A stretch of 64,000 nt of DNA. It comes from Azospirillum agricola. GTDB lineage: Bacteria; Pseudomonadota; Alphaproteobacteria; Azospirillales; Azospirillaceae. The stretch is from contig NZ_JAGINM010000023.1 in assembly GCF_017876095.1 (NCBI RefSeq), positions 43,399 through 107,398 on the forward strand. The letters are read 5' to 3'. The notes beneath the pieces were generated by a model, which did not search any database, was not told the DNA's origin, and saw nothing but the letters and a program-made list of their open reading frames with translations. The translations under genes were made by a program, and so were the position numbers. The first letter of the stretch is position 1. The number at the start of each line of letters is the position of its first letter. Shown in pieces: positions 27,177-38,472 of the stretch.

Positions 27177-28262
27177 ATGAGCGCCCCCAGCTTCCACCCG
27201 CTGACCATCCGCGAGTGCCGCCGGGAAACCGCCGACACCGTGTCGATCCTCTTCGACGTCCCTCCCGACCTCGCCGACCGTTACCGCTTCGTCCAGGGCC
27301 AGCACCTCACCTTGAAGACGACGCTGGGAGGCGAGGAGGTCCGCCGCTCCTACTCCATCTGCTCCGGGGTGGACGAAGGCGAACTGCGCGTCGCGGTGAA
27401 GCGGGTGGAGGGCGGCCTGTTCTCCACCCACGCCAACCAGTCGCTGGCGCCGGGTGCCGTGATCGACGTGATGACGCCGATGGGCCGCTTCACCACGCCG
27501 CTCGACCCGGAGGCGGCGCGAACCTACGTCGCCTTCGCGGCCGGCAGCGGCATCACCCCGATCCTGTCGATCCTGAAGACGGCGCTGACCCGCGAGCCCC
27601 GGAGCCGCTTCCTGCTGGTCTACGGCAACCGCACGGTTTCCTCGATCATCTTCCGCGAGGAACTGGAGGATCTGAAGAACCGCTTCATGGACCGGCTGGT
27701 CATCCACCATCTGCTCAGCCGCGAGCCGGAGGAGGCCGGGCTGCTGTCCGGCCGCATCGACGCCGCCCTGGTGCGTGAACTGTGCGACGGGGCGATCGAC
27801 GCCGGATCGCTCGACGCCGCCTTCCTGTGCGGCCCGCAGCCGATGGTCGAGGCGGTGCGCGACGCCCTGGCGGCGGCCGGCACCCCGCCCGGGCGCATCC
27901 ATCTGGAGCTGTTCGGCACCACCCCCGGTCCGCGCGCGGCCCGGCCGAAGACCGCCGCCGACAGCCACAGCCCGGCCGACGCCGCGACCGTCGCCATTCT
28001 CCAGGACGGCAAGCGCAAGGAATTCGCGCTCGCCTATGACGGCGAGAGCATCCTCGACGCCGCCCACCGGCACGGCGCCGACCTGCCCTATTCCTGCAAG
28101 TCCGGCGTCTGCTGCACCTGCCGCGCCAAGCTGCGCGAGGGCAAGGTCGAGATGGCCGAGAACTACTCCCTGGAACCGTGGGAGGTCGAGGCCGGCTACG
28201 TCCTGACCTGCCAGTCGCGCCCGCTGACCGAGCGGGTCGTCATCGACTTCGACGCCGCCTGA
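27177..28262 (+). CDS. paaE: Phenylacetyl-CoA epoxidase reductase PaaE
   Basis: 361 residues from the ATG at 27177 after an AAGGAAT site. An FAD/NADPH ferredoxin-reductase module (RRSYSICSG for flavin, AAGSGITPILSIL for nucleotide) is followed by a plant-type 2Fe-2S domain from about residue 270. Its cysteines are visible in SCKSGVCCTCRAK with a later C in YVLTCQSRP. It passes electrons from NADPH to the PaaAC di-iron centre. Confidence 0.97.
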   Translation: MSAPSFHPLTIRECRRETADTVSILFDVPPDLADRYRFVQGQHLTLKTTLGGEEVRRSYSICSGVDEGELRVAVKRVEGGLFSTHANQSLAPGAVIDVMTPMGRFTTPLDPEAARTYVAFAAGSGITPILSILKTALTREPRSRFLLVYGNRTVSSIIFREELEDLKNRFMDRLVIHHLLSREPEEAGLLSGRIDAALVRELCDGAIDAGSLDAAFLCGPQPMVEAVRDALAAAGTPPGRIHLELFGTTPGPRAARPKTAADSHSPADAATVAILQDGKRKEFALAYDGESILDAAHRHGADLPYSCKSGVCCTCRAKLREGKVEMAENYSLEPWEVEAGYVLTCQSRPLTERVVIDFDAA

Positions 28263-28310
28263 CGAGCCCTGCTGCCCGCGCACCACGATAAAAGAACGAG
28301 GAAACGCCCG

Positions 28311-29993
28311 ATGACCACGACCCCGCAGACCCTGTTCGCCACCCACGAGGCCACGCTGCGCCAAGCCGTCGAGGCCAGCCGCAGCCGGGCCTACTGGTCG
28401 GCCTTCCCCGAGATGCCGAGCCCGCGCGCCTATGGCGAGACGGCGGCGGCGGACGGCGAGGCGGCCTTCGCGGCCTATCAGGGCAAGCCCTTCGTCCTGG
28501 ACCAGCCCGGAGCCACCGGAACGGCCGGCGGGGAGCGCTCGCCCTTCGGCATCGATCTCGGCATCAGCTACCCGGTGTCGGACATCGACGCGCTCCTGAC
28601 GGCCGCCAAGGCGGCGATGCCGGGCTGGCGCAAGGCCGGGCCGGACGGCCGCGCCGGAGTCTGCGTGGAAATCCTGAAAAGGCTGAACGCCCGCAGCTTC
28701 GAAATCGCCAACGCGGTGATGCACACCACGGGGCAGGCCTTCATGATGGCCTTCCAGGCCGGCGGCCCGCACGCCCAGGATCGCGGGCTGGAGGCCGTCG
28801 CCTATGGCTGGGCGGCGATGACCGCCCAGGCGCCCGCCGCCCGCTGGGAGAAGCCGCAGGGCAAGAACCCGCCGCTGGTGATGGACAAGCGCTTCGAGGT
28901 GGTCGGGCGTGGCGTCGCCCTGGTCATCGGCTGCGCCACCTTCCCGACCTGGAACGGCTATCCGGGCCTGTTCGCCAGCCTCGTCACCGGCAACGCGGTG
29001 ATCGTCAAGCCGGGGCCGACGGCCGTCCTGCCGCTCGCCATCACCGTCAAGATCGCCCGCGAGGTGCTGGCCGAGGCCGGGCTGGACCCCAACCTCGTGA
29101 CGCTCGCCGTCGGCGACACCATCGCCAAGGATCTGGCGCTGAGGCCGGAAGTGGCGATCATCGACTACACCGGCTCGACCGGCTTCGGCGACTGGCTGGA
29201 GCGGAACGCCCGCCAGGCCCAGGTCTACACCGAGAAGGCCGGCGTCAACACGGTGGTGATCGATGGCACCGACGATCCCAAGGGCATGGTCCGCAACCTT
29301 GCCTTCACGCTCAGCCTCTATTCGGGGCAGATGTGCACGACGACGCAGGTGATCTTCGTGCCGAAGGACGGCATCCAGGCCGGCACCGAGCGGATGGGCT
29401 TCGATCAGGTGGTGGCGGCGCTGGCCGGCGGGGTGGACAAGTTCCTGTCCGACCCGGAACGCGCCGTCGAGGTGCTGGGCGCCATCCAGTCCGACGCCAC
29501 GCTGGCCCGCATCGAGGAGGCATCCAAGCTCGGCACGGTCGCCCTGCCGTCGCGCGCCATCGCCCACCCGAGATTTCCCGAGGCCCGCGTCCGCACGCCG
29601 CTGATCCTGACCATGGATGCCGCCGACGAGGACAAGTACGGCCATGAGCTGTTCGGCCCGATCGCCATCGTCGTGAAGACCGACTCCACCGCCGACAGCC
29701 TGGAGCGCGCCGCCCGCCTGACCCGCACCAGGGGAGCCCTGACCGCCGGCCTCTATTCGACCGACCCGGCCCTGATCGAACAGGCGACCGACGCCTTCGT
29801 CGAGGCCGGCGTCGCCCTGTCGGTCAACCTGACCGGCGGCGTCTTCGTCAATCAGTCGGCGGCCTTCAGCGACTTCCACGGCACCGGCGCCAACCCGGCC
29901 GCCAACGCGGCGCTGTGCGACCTCGCCTTCGTCGCCAACCGCTTCCGCGTCGTGCAGAGCCGCGTCCCCGTCGTGGCGGAGGCCGCCCAATGA
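28311..29993 (+). CDS. paaN: PaaN, aldehyde-dehydrogenase-type enzyme of phenylacetate degradation
   Basis: 560 residues with an aldehyde dehydrogenase fold only: cofactor region GCATFPTWNGYPG, STGFGDWLE, and the catalytic cysteine in YSGQMCTTTQ. The bifunctional PaaZ of E. coli carries an extra C-terminal MaoC-type hydratase that opens the oxepin ring. That domain is absent here, so a separate hydratase must act or the ring is opened differently. The stop overlaps the paaG start (ATGA). Confidence 0.9.
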   Translation: MTTTPQTLFATHEATLRQAVEASRSRAYWSAFPEMPSPRAYGETAAADGEAAFAAYQGKPFVLDQPGATGTAGGERSPFGIDLGISYPVSDIDALLTAAKAAMPGWRKAGPDGRAGVCVEILKRLNARSFEIANAVMHTTGQAFMMAFQAGGPHAQDRGLEAVAYGWAAMTAQAPAARWEKPQGKNPPLVMDKRFEVVGRGVALVIGCATFPTWNGYPGLFASLVTGNAVIVKPGPTAVLPLAITVKIAREVLAEAGLDPNLVTLAVGDTIAKDLALRPEVAIIDYTGSTGFGDWLERNARQAQVYTEKAGVNTVVIDGTDDPKGMVRNLAFTLSLYSGQMCTTTQVIFVPKDGIQAGTERMGFDQVVAALAGGVDKFLSDPERAVEVLGAIQSDATLARIEEASKLGTVALPSRAIAHPRFPEARVRTPLILTMDAADEDKYGHELFGPIAIVVKTDSTADSLERAARLTRTRGALTAGLYSTDPALIEQATDAFVEAGVALSVNLTGGVFVNQSAAFSDFHGTGANPAANAALCDLAFVANRFRVVQSRVPVVAEAAQ

Positions 29994-30793
29994 GCGCCTC
30001 GGAGACCGAAAAGACCATCCTTCTGACCATCGCCGACGGCGTCGCCACCGTCACCCTGAACCGCCCCGACCGGCTGAACAGCTTCACCGCCGCCATGCAC
30101 GACGAGCTTCGCCAAGCGCTGGCCGAGGTGCGGGAGGACCGCTCCGTCCGCTGCCTGCTGCTGACCGGCGCCGGGCGCGGCTTCTGCGCCGGGCAGGATC
30201 TGTCCGACCGGGCCGTCGCACCCGGCTCCAAGGGGCCGGATCTCGGCGTCTCGATCGAGACCAACTACAACCCGCTGATCCGCACGTTGCGCGACCTGCC
30301 GATGCCGGTGGTCTGCGCGGTCAACGGCGTCGCGGCGGGGGCCGGGGCCAACATCGCGCTGGCCTGCGACATCGTGCTGGCCGCCCGCTCGGCCAGCTTC
30401 ATCCAGGCCTTCTGCAAGATCGGGCTGATCCCCGATTCCGGCGGCACCTGGACCCTGCCGCGCTTGGTCGGCCAGGCCCGCGCCATGGCGCTCGCCATGC
30501 TCGGCGACAAGGTTCCGGCCGAGCAGGCCGAAGCCTGGGGCATGATCTGGAAGGCGGTGGACGACGAGCGGCTGATGGAGGAGGCCGGTGTCCTGGCCCG
30601 CCACCTCGCCACCCAGCCAACCCACGGGCTGGCGCTGATCAAGCGGGCGATTCACGCCTCCTCCACCAACGACCTCGACACCCAGCTCGACCTGGAGCGC
30701 GATTTCCAGCGGGAGGCCGGCCAGTCCAGCGACTACCGGGAGGGCGTTGCCGCCTTCATCGAGAAGCGCGCGCCGAACTTCGAGGGCCGATGA
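29990..30793 (+). CDS. paaG: 1,2-epoxyphenylacetyl-CoA isomerase PaaG
   Basis: 267 residues, crotonase fold. It converts ring-1,2-epoxyphenylacetyl-CoA to oxepin-CoA. Family motifs include TLNRPDRLNSF, LLTGAGRGFCAGQDLSDR, AVNGVAAGAGANIALACD and KIGLIPDSGGTW with the active-site acid. The C-terminal LDTQLDLERDFQREAG and SDYREGVAAFIEKR are typical of PaaG rather than PaaF. It is the only crotonase-family gene in this operon. Confidence 0.94.
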   Translation: MSASETEKTILLTIADGVATVTLNRPDRLNSFTAAMHDELRQALAEVREDRSVRCLLLTGAGRGFCAGQDLSDRAVAPGSKGPDLGVSIETNYNPLIRTLRDLPMPVVCAVNGVAAGAGANIALACDIVLAARSASFIQAFCKIGLIPDSGGTWTLPRLVGQARAMALAMLGDKVPAEQAEAWGMIWKAVDDERLMEEAGVLARHLATQPTHGLALIKRAIHASSTNDLDTQLDLERDFQREAGQSSDYREGVAAFIEKRAPNFEGR

Positions 30794-32310
30794 TGGCGGC
30801 CCTGTCCCCCTCCGTCACCGTGGCCGTGGTCGGCAGCGGCGCCATGGGCCAGGGCATCGCCCAGGTCGCGGCGCAAGCCGGCCATCCGGTCCTGCTGTTC
30901 GATTCCCGCCCCGGCGCCGCCGGGGCCGCCATCGAGGCCATCGCCAAGGCCCTGACCGCGCTGGTCGAAAAGGGCAAGCGCAGCCCCGCCGAGCGCGACG
31001 CCACGCTGGACCGGCTGCGCGCCGTGGATGGCCTTGCCGACCTCGCCCCGGCCGGGCTGCTCGTCGAGGCGATCGTCGAGGATCTCGACGTCAAGCGCCG
31101 CCTGTTCGCCGGGATCGAGGCCGTCGTCGCCCCCGACGCCATCCTGACGACCAACACCTCGTCCCTGTCGGTGACCGCCATCGGGGCCGGAGTGGCGCGG
31201 CCGGAGCGACTGGCCGGCCTGCATTTCTTCAACCCGGCGCCGCTGATGGCGCTGGTCGAGGTGGTCAGCGGGCTGGCGACCGCCGCCGATGTTCTCGATA
31301 CCCTGGCCGACACGGCCCGTGCCTGGGGCAAGAGTCCGGTGCGCTGCCGTTCCACCCCCGGCTTCATCGTCAACCGGGTCGCCCGCCCCTTCTACGCCGA
31401 GGGGCTGCGGCTGCTCCAGGAGGGCGCCGCCGACCCCGCCACCCTCGACGCGGTGATGCGCGAGGCTGGCGGCTTCCGCATGGGGCCGTTCGAGCTGATG
31501 GACCTGATCGGCCATGACGTGAACTTCGCGGTGACGCGCTCGGTCCACGCCGCCTATTTCGGCGACCCGCGCTTCCAGCCCTCGCTGATCCAGCAGGAGC
31601 TGGTCGAGGCCGGACGGCTCGGCCGCAAGAGCGGACGCGGCTTCTACGACCACAGCCCCGGTGCCGCCCGGCCAGCGACGAGCGAGGCCGCCGCCGGCCC
31701 GCGCCCGTCGCGCGTCACGGTCGAGGGCGACCTCGGTCCCGCCGCCGCCCTGCCCGGCCTGCTGCGGGACGCCGGGGCGACGGTCGAGGAACGGCCCGGC
31801 GACGGCGTCCTCGTGGTGGACGGTGTCACGCTGGCCCTGACCGACGGACGCAGCGCCACCCAGCGCGCCGTCGAGGACGGCCGGACGCCCCTGGTCCTGT
31901 TCGATCTGGCGCTGGACTGGAGCAAGGCGACTCGCGTCGCCCTGGCCGCCGCCGACGGCACCCCGGCCGAGGCTCTCGCCAGCGCCGCCGGGCTGTTCCA
32001 GGCGCTCGGCAAGAACGTCTCGGTGATCGACGACGCGCCCGGCATGATCGTCCTGCGCACCGTCGCCATGCTCGCCAACGAGGCGGCGGACGCGGCGTTC
32101 CAGGGCGTCGCCTCCCCCGCCGACATCGACCTCGCGATGACCAAGGGTGTCAACTACCCGCTGGGACCGCTGAGCTGGGCCGACCGCATCGGCGGAACCC
32201 GCGTGCTGGCGGCGCTCGACGCGCTGGCCCGCGCCTACGGCGAGGACCGCTACCGCGCCTCGGCGCTGCTGCGCCGCAAGATCTGGGGAGGAACCCGCTT
32301 CCATGAGTGA
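30790..32310 (+). CDS. paaH: 3-hydroxyadipyl-CoA dehydrogenase PaaH
   Basis: 506 residues, two-domain 3-hydroxyacyl-CoA dehydrogenase. The NAD-binding loop is VVGSGAMGQGIAQVAAQAG. Catalytic regions are TNTSSLSVTAI and LHFFNPAPLMALVEVV; STPGFIVNRVARPF begins the C-terminal domain. A second dehydrogenase C-terminal-like repeat follows (PGMIVLRTVAMLANEA). It oxidises 3-hydroxyadipyl-CoA to 3-oxoadipyl-CoA. It begins with ATGATG overlapping the paaG stop and overlaps paaI by 8 bases. Confidence 0.95.
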   Translation: MMAALSPSVTVAVVGSGAMGQGIAQVAAQAGHPVLLFDSRPGAAGAAIEAIAKALTALVEKGKRSPAERDATLDRLRAVDGLADLAPAGLLVEAIVEDLDVKRRLFAGIEAVVAPDAILTTNTSSLSVTAIGAGVARPERLAGLHFFNPAPLMALVEVVSGLATAADVLDTLADTARAWGKSPVRCRSTPGFIVNRVARPFYAEGLRLLQEGAADPATLDAVMREAGGFRMGPFELMDLIGHDVNFAVTRSVHAAYFGDPRFQPSLIQQELVEAGRLGRKSGRGFYDHSPGAARPATSEAAAGPRPSRVTVEGDLGPAAALPGLLRDAGATVEERPGDGVLVVDGVTLALTDGRSATQRAVEDGRTPLVLFDLALDWSKATRVALAAADGTPAEALASAAGLFQALGKNVSVIDDAPGMIVLRTVAMLANEAADAAFQGVASPADIDLAMTKGVNYPLGPLSWADRIGGTRVLAALDALARAYGEDRYRASALLRRKIWGGTRFHE

Positions 32311-32758
32311 GACCAACGCCGCCGCCTCCACCGAGGCCCAGGCCGTCGCCGAGGCGGTCGGGCGCGGCATGTACGAGCGCGACCATTGCGCCCGGGCCCA
32401 CGGCATCGAACTGCTGGCGATCGCCCCCGGCTACGCCCGCATGACCATGATCGTGCGCAAGGACATGGTGAACGGCCATGACATCGGCCATGGCGGCATG
32501 ACCTTCACGCTGGCCGACACCGCCTTCGCCTACGCCTGCAACGCCGCCAACGAGGCGACGGTGGCGGCCGGCTGCTCCATCACCTTCCCCGCCCCGGCGA
32601 AGCTCGGCGACCAGCTCACGGCGGAATGCCGCGAGGTCCACCGGCGCGGCCGGTCGGGCGTCTACGACGTCACCGTCACCAACCAGGACGGCGCGGTCGT
32701 CGGCCTGTTCCGTGGCCAATCGGCGCGCATCAAGGGAAACGTGGTCGAACTCGGCTGA
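32303..32758 (+). CDS. paaI: Hydroxyphenylacetyl-CoA thioesterase PaaI
   Basis: 151 residues, hotdog-fold thioesterase. The signature DIGHGGMTFTLADTAFAYACN contains the active-site region, followed by AAGCSITFPAPAKLGDQLTA. PaaI frees CoA from dead-end hydroxyphenylacetyl-CoA products made when the epoxide or ring intermediates are misprocessed. It overlaps paaH and lies 34 bp before paaJ. Confidence 0.94.
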   Translation: MSETNAAASTEAQAVAEAVGRGMYERDHCARAHGIELLAIAPGYARMTMIVRKDMVNGHDIGHGGMTFTLADTAFAYACNAANEATVAAGCSITFPAPAKLGDQLTAECREVHRRGRSGVYDVTVTNQDGAVVGLFRGQSARIKGNVVELG

Positions 32759-32792
32759 GTCGGCCACCATCTGTTCGTTGGTGGAGCAAATC

Positions 32793-34001
<1,209 letters not shown>

Positions 34002-34069
34002 ACAACCAAGAACCGGCCACCAAAAGCGCCGGACCCGAAGAACGATCCAGGAAACGGGAGAAACGCACC

Positions 34070-35410
34070 ATGCCGACCACCCTGACCGAGACCGCCCCCG
34101 TCGCGCCGCCATCGGCCGTTTCCCCGTCCGGTCTCGACCGCTACGAGATGGCCAGCCGCGACGAGATCACGGCGATGCAGACCGAACGGCTGGCCTGGTC
34201 GCTGCGCCACAGCCACGCCAACGTTCCCGCCTTCCGCGCCAAATGCGAGGCGAAGGGCGTCCATCCCGACGACTTCAGGGAACTGAAGGATCTGGCGCTG
34301 TTCCCCTTCACCGTGAAGGACGACCTGCGCCAGAACTATCCCTTCGGCATGTTCGCCGTGCCGATGGATGAGATCGTCCGCGTCCACGCTTCCAGCGGGA
34401 CGACCGGACGGCCGACGGTGGTCGGCTACACCAAGGGCGACATCGACGTCTGGGCGGAATGCGTCGCCCGCTCGATCCGCGCCGCCGGCGGCAAGCGCGG
34501 CGACATGGTGCACATCGCCTACGGCTACGGCCTGTTCACCGGAGGCCTGGGCGCCCATTACGGGGCGGAACGGCTCGGCTGCACCGTCGTGCCGATGTCG
34601 GGCGGCCAGACCGAGAAGCAGGTCCAGCTCATCATGGACTTCAAGCCCTCGATCATCATGGTGACGCCCTCCTACATGCTGAACATCGCCGAGGAGATGC
34701 GCCGCCAGGGCATCGACCCGCGCGCCACCAGCCTGCGCGTCGGCATCTTCGGGGCCGAGCCCTGGACCGGCGCCATGCGCGGCGAGATCGAGAAGACCTT
34801 CGACATCCACGCCGTCGACATCTACGGCCTGTCGGAGGTCATGGGACCGGGCGTCGCCTCGGAATGCGTCGAGACCAAGGACGGTCCGGTCATCTGGGAG
34901 GATCATTTCTACCCGGAGATCATCGACCCCGACAGCGGCGAGGTCCTGCCCGACGGCTCCTACGGCGAGTTGGTCTTCACCACCCTGACCAAGCAGGGCA
35001 TGCCCGTCATCCGCTACCGCACGCGGGATCTGACCCGCCTGCTGTCGTCCACCGCGCGGGGGATGCGGCGGATGGACAAGATCACCGGGCGCTCCGACGA
35101 CATGCTCATCATTCGCGGCGTGAACGTCTTCCCGACCCAGATCGAGGAGCTGATCTGCCGGGATCCGGCGCTGGCCCCGCATTACGAGCTGGTCGTCACC
35201 CGCGAGGGGCACATGGATTGCCTCGCCGTCCGCGTCGAGATGGATCCGGACACCCGCCCGTCGGACTGGGACCGCCACGCCAGGAACTTGCAGCACGCCA
35301 TCAAGTCGCGGGTCGGCATCAGCACCACGGTCGAGCCGGTCGAACAGGGCGGCGTCGCCCGCTCCATCGGGAAGGCCAAGCGGGTGCGCGACCTGCGCCC
35401 CAAGTCCTGA
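34070..35410 (+). CDS. paaK: Phenylacetate-CoA ligase PaaK
   Basis: 446 residues from the ATG at 34070 with GGGAGAAACG upstream. It is an adenylate-forming ligase that starts the pathway by making phenylacetyl-CoA. The phosphate loop is ASSGTTGRPTVVGY; other motifs are AEPWTGAMR, YGLSEVMGPGV, and TGRSDDMLIIRGVNVFPTQI in the C-terminal lid. It is last in the operon; the convergent marC gene ends only 3 bp away with no hairpin terminator visible. Confidence 0.97.
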   Translation: MPTTLTETAPVAPPSAVSPSGLDRYEMASRDEITAMQTERLAWSLRHSHANVPAFRAKCEAKGVHPDDFRELKDLALFPFTVKDDLRQNYPFGMFAVPMDEIVRVHASSGTTGRPTVVGYTKGDIDVWAECVARSIRAAGGKRGDMVHIAYGYGLFTGGLGAHYGAERLGCTVVPMSGGQTEKQVQLIMDFKPSIIMVTPSYMLNIAEEMRRQGIDPRATSLRVGIFGAEPWTGAMRGEIEKTFDIHAVDIYGLSEVMGPGVASECVETKDGPVIWEDHFYPEIIDPDSGEVLPDGSYGELVFTTLTKQGMPVIRYRTRDLTRLLSSTARGMRRMDKITGRSDDMLIIRGVNVFPTQIEELICRDPALAPHYELVVTREGHMDCLAVRVEMDPDTRPSDWDRHARNLQHAIKSRVGISTTVEPVEQGGVARSIGKAKRVRDLRPKS

Positions 35411-35413
35411 CGG

Positions 35414-36067
35414 CTACGGACGCTGCGCCAGCAGCGGTGTGGCGGCGTCGATGACGCCGTTCAACAGGATCTGCACGCCGACGCAGAACAGCAGGAAGGC
35501 GAACAGCCGCGTCAGCACCCGCGCGCCCGTCGGCCCCAGCAGGGCGACCAGCCGGTCGGCCGAGCGGTAGGACAGCCAGATCAGCACGGCGATGGCCAGC
35601 GCCGCCGCCGAAACGCCGATGAAGAAGCCGGTGAGCGCCCCGCTGTCCGCCGGCCGGGTGGAGCCCAGCGCGATGGCGACGGAGATCGTTCCCGGCCCGG
35701 TGGTGAAGGGCATGGTCAGCGGGAAGAAGGCGGATTCCTCGGCGGTCTCCGCCGGGGCCGCCTGCTCCTGCTTCCTGGCCTCGTGCGTCTCGGGAGCGGT
35801 CAGCAGGACCCAGGCGCGCTCGGCCACCACGAAGCCGCCGGCGATGCGCAGCGCCGCCAGCGAGATGCCGAAGAAGTTCAGCACATAGGCCCCGGCCCAG
35901 AGCGCGGTCAGCATCACCACGGCGGAGTAGAGGCCGACCAGCCCGGCCAGCCGGGCGCGCTCCCGCTCGCTGCGCTCGGCGGTGACCTGGCTGAAGATCA
36001 GCGCCATGGCGATCGGGTTGACGATCGAGAACAGCGCCGTGAAGGCGAGCAGGAAGCTGTCGAGCAT
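35414..36067 (-). CDS. MarC-family integral membrane protein
   Basis: 217 residues with about six hydrophobic helices. The family opening LDSFLLAFTALFSIVNPIAM and the internal LTMPFTTGPGTISVAIAL are diagnostic for the UPF0056/MarC family. A polar cytoplasmic loop (TAPETHEARKQEQAAPAET) sits mid-protein. MarC was once linked to antibiotic resistance but its function is unproven. It is convergent with paaK and 83 bp downstream of the helicase gene on the same strand. Confidence 0.93.
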   Translation of the reverse strand: MLDSFLLAFTALFSIVNPIAMALIFSQVTAERSERERARLAGLVGLYSAVVMLTALWAGAYVLNFFGISLAALRIAGGFVVAERAWVLLTAPETHEARKQEQAAPAETAEESAFFPLTMPFTTGPGTISVAIALGSTRPADSGALTGFFIGVSAAALAIAVLIWLSYRSADRLVALLGPTGARVLTRLFAFLLFCVGVQILLNGVIDAATPLLAQRP

Positions 36068-36150
36068 GCGGGCTGGTCGTCCGGCGGATGGGCGTCATCC
36101 CTGATACAGACGCCCCCGGCCGCTGGCAACTCCGCGCTTCGTCGGAGGGG

Positions 36151-38472
36151 TCAGGGCGTCGCACCCTTCCGACGCGGCCCGCCACCCGGACGGCCCGGCG
36201 GCTTGCCGCGCCCCTTGCCCCGGCCCCCCGGCTGGGCGTGGTGGAAATGCGGATGGCTCGGCGGCTTGTCGCCGCCATTGGCCGCAGCCGGCGCACCACC
36301 GTCCCTTGGCGCCCCGCCGTCCCGGCCGCGCCCCTCGCGACGTCCGCCGCCGCCACCGCGCCGCTCCTCCAGCCGGTTGCCATAGCAGCTGTCGCAGACG
36401 CGGAAGCGGTGGTTGGCCTTCAGCCGCGTGCCGCAGACCGGGCAGGCCCGCGCCAGCGAGCGTTCGGCCAGCGTCCGCTCGATGAAGGCGTTCAGGTGCG
36501 CCCGGCGCTCCTGGCACAGATCCATCTCGGGATAGGCCTCCGGAAAACGGTAGGCGAGCCACGCGTAGGCGGTCAGCTCCTTCACCGCGCGCTCGGCCTT
36601 CTCCAGCTCCACGTCGGTGCCGACATTGTGGCGGAAGCGCTCGGCGGCGTCGGGAGCGCCGTTGGGGATCCCCTTGCCCTGGTTCATCGCCCAGTTGCCG
36701 AGCAGGCGCAGGTTGTTCTGGTCGCGCGTGTCGATCGGGCAACGGGCCAGGATGTCGCGCACCGCCAGCGGCAGCTTGGCCCGGTCGACGGCCGCCGCCG
36801 CCTGGATGCGCTGCTCCAGGTCGGTCATGCGGAAGGTCTGGTTGGCGCGCAGCAGCTCCTGCCCGGCCGTGCGCAGCACCTTGGCGAGGCTGTCGGTGTC
36901 CAGCTCGCGGGCGATGGCCTCGACATGGCTGAGGTTGGGCGAGATCCACGAACGCGGATCCTCCGGCGGGACCGGCGGCGAGGTCAGCGCCCGGCGCACC
37001 GGGTTGATGTTCTCGCCCTCCAGCACGGCGACCCGCCCGTCCTCCTGCATGCCGAAGCGGCCAGCGCGCCCGCCGATCTGGCGGATCTCCGAATGGTTCA
37101 GGTCGCGCTCCTCGCGCCCGTCGTATTTGCGGGTGGTGGAGAGCACGACACGGGCGACCGGCAGGTTCAGCCCCATGCCGATGGCGTCGGTCGCCACCAG
37201 CACGTCGGCCGAGCCGTCACGGAAGCGCCGCGCCTCGGCCCGCCGGACCTCCGGCGACAAGGCGCCGTAGATCACCGCCACCGTGTGGCCACGCCCGAGC
37301 AGATCATGGCGCAGCGCCATCACGTCCTTGCGCGAGAAGGCGATCACCGCGTCGCTGCGGCGGACATTCTCCAGCGAGACCTTCTCCTCCTGCACGCGCA
37401 GCGGCGACTTGCGGGTGAACTCGACGACCTCCAGCTCCTCGCCCATCGCGTCGGCCAGCCGCTTGACGTAGGGGATGGCGTCGGCCGAGCCGGTCATCAG
37501 GATCTCGGGCGCCGCCACGCCGGCCACCGCCTGGGTCCAGGCCCAGCCGCGGTCGGCGTCGCCGATCATCTGGATCTCGTCGATGACGCAGGCGCCCCAG
37601 ATCTTGGACGTGTTCACCATCTCGATGGTGGAGGAGGTGAAGGAGGCTCCCGGCCGCACGTCGCGCTCCTCGCCGGTGACGAGGCTGCACGGACGGCCGC
37701 GCGTCTCCAGCGCCTCCTGCCCCTCCAGCGCCAGCAGGCGCAGCGGCGCCAGATAGCAGCCGCTCTCCGCCTCGGCCAGCCGGTCCATCGCCGCGTGGGT
37801 CTTGCCGGAGTTGGTCGGGCCGACGAAGAGGCGCAGCTTGCGGATCATCGCGCGGGCGGTGGTGAAGCTGTCGAGATAGACGCCCATGCCGGACGCGTTC
37901 TCCAGCCGCTCGCGCCGCACCTTCAGGCCGGCGCGCGAGGCGGCGGTGGAGAAAGCCTCCTCCAGCGCGTCGAGCAGGGTCTGCAAGCGGGGAATGCGGC
38001 CGCCGAAGCCGATGACGCGCCCCAGCTCCTCCGCGAAGCCCTTGGGCCGCCACGCGTCGCCGAAGCCGGCGGCGCGCTGCTGCATCGACTGGAACCAGGA
38101 ATCGACCCGACCCTTGGCCTTCTCGATGGCCGAGGAGGACAGGCAGGCGGCCTTGACCTTCTTGCCCAGCGTCTTGGCCTGGGGACGCCCGAACTCCTCC
38201 TCCGCCGTCAGCAGGCCCCACAGCTCGGCCTCGATGTCCGGCAGCGGGCCCAGCGCGATCTTGAAGCGCAGCTTCAGGCTGCGGTCGGTTCCGGGGATGG
38301 CGACCGGGTGGACGACCGCGATGCTCCAGCGGGCCGGCGTGCTGTCCGCGTCCACCTCGATGCCGTCGCCGCGCACGACGGCGGCGATGGCGCGCAGGGC
38401 CTCGCGGCGGTCGTATTCGTCGGCGGTGCCGGGGGTCTTGCCCGTCTCGGGGGCGGAGCGGTCGTCGGTCAT
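36151..38472 (-). CDS. Suv3-like ATP-dependent RNA helicase
   Basis: 773 residues from the ATG at 38472; the frame extends upstream without similarity. The helicase core from about residue 180 has Walker A FVGPTNSGKTH, the DEIQ box VIDEIQMIGD, LMTGSAD (motif III) and QIGGRAGRFG (motif VI), as in mitochondrial Suv3. Residues about 690-720 form a possible zinc ribbon (CPVCGTRLK and CDSCYGNR). The tail is a Gly/Arg-rich, disordered RNA-binding-type extension. In alphaproteobacteria such proteins are presumed RNA turnover helicases; partners here are unknown. Confidence 0.92.
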   Translation of the reverse strand: MTDDRSAPETGKTPGTADEYDRREALRAIAAVVRGDGIEVDADSTPARWSIAVVHPVAIPGTDRSLKLRFKIALGPLPDIEAELWGLLTAEEEFGRPQAKTLGKKVKAACLSSSAIEKAKGRVDSWFQSMQQRAAGFGDAWRPKGFAEELGRVIGFGGRIPRLQTLLDALEEAFSTAASRAGLKVRRERLENASGMGVYLDSFTTARAMIRKLRLFVGPTNSGKTHAAMDRLAEAESGCYLAPLRLLALEGQEALETRGRPCSLVTGEERDVRPGASFTSSTIEMVNTSKIWGACVIDEIQMIGDADRGWAWTQAVAGVAAPEILMTGSADAIPYVKRLADAMGEELEVVEFTRKSPLRVQEEKVSLENVRRSDAVIAFSRKDVMALRHDLLGRGHTVAVIYGALSPEVRRAEARRFRDGSADVLVATDAIGMGLNLPVARVVLSTTRKYDGREERDLNHSEIRQIGGRAGRFGMQEDGRVAVLEGENINPVRRALTSPPVPPEDPRSWISPNLSHVEAIARELDTDSLAKVLRTAGQELLRANQTFRMTDLEQRIQAAAAVDRAKLPLAVRDILARCPIDTRDQNNLRLLGNWAMNQGKGIPNGAPDAAERFRHNVGTDVELEKAERAVKELTAYAWLAYRFPEAYPEMDLCQERRAHLNAFIERTLAERSLARACPVCGTRLKANHRFRVCDSCYGNRLEERRGGGGGRREGRGRDGGAPRDGGAPAAANGGDKPPSHPHFHHAQPGGRGKGRGKPPGRPGGGPRRKGATP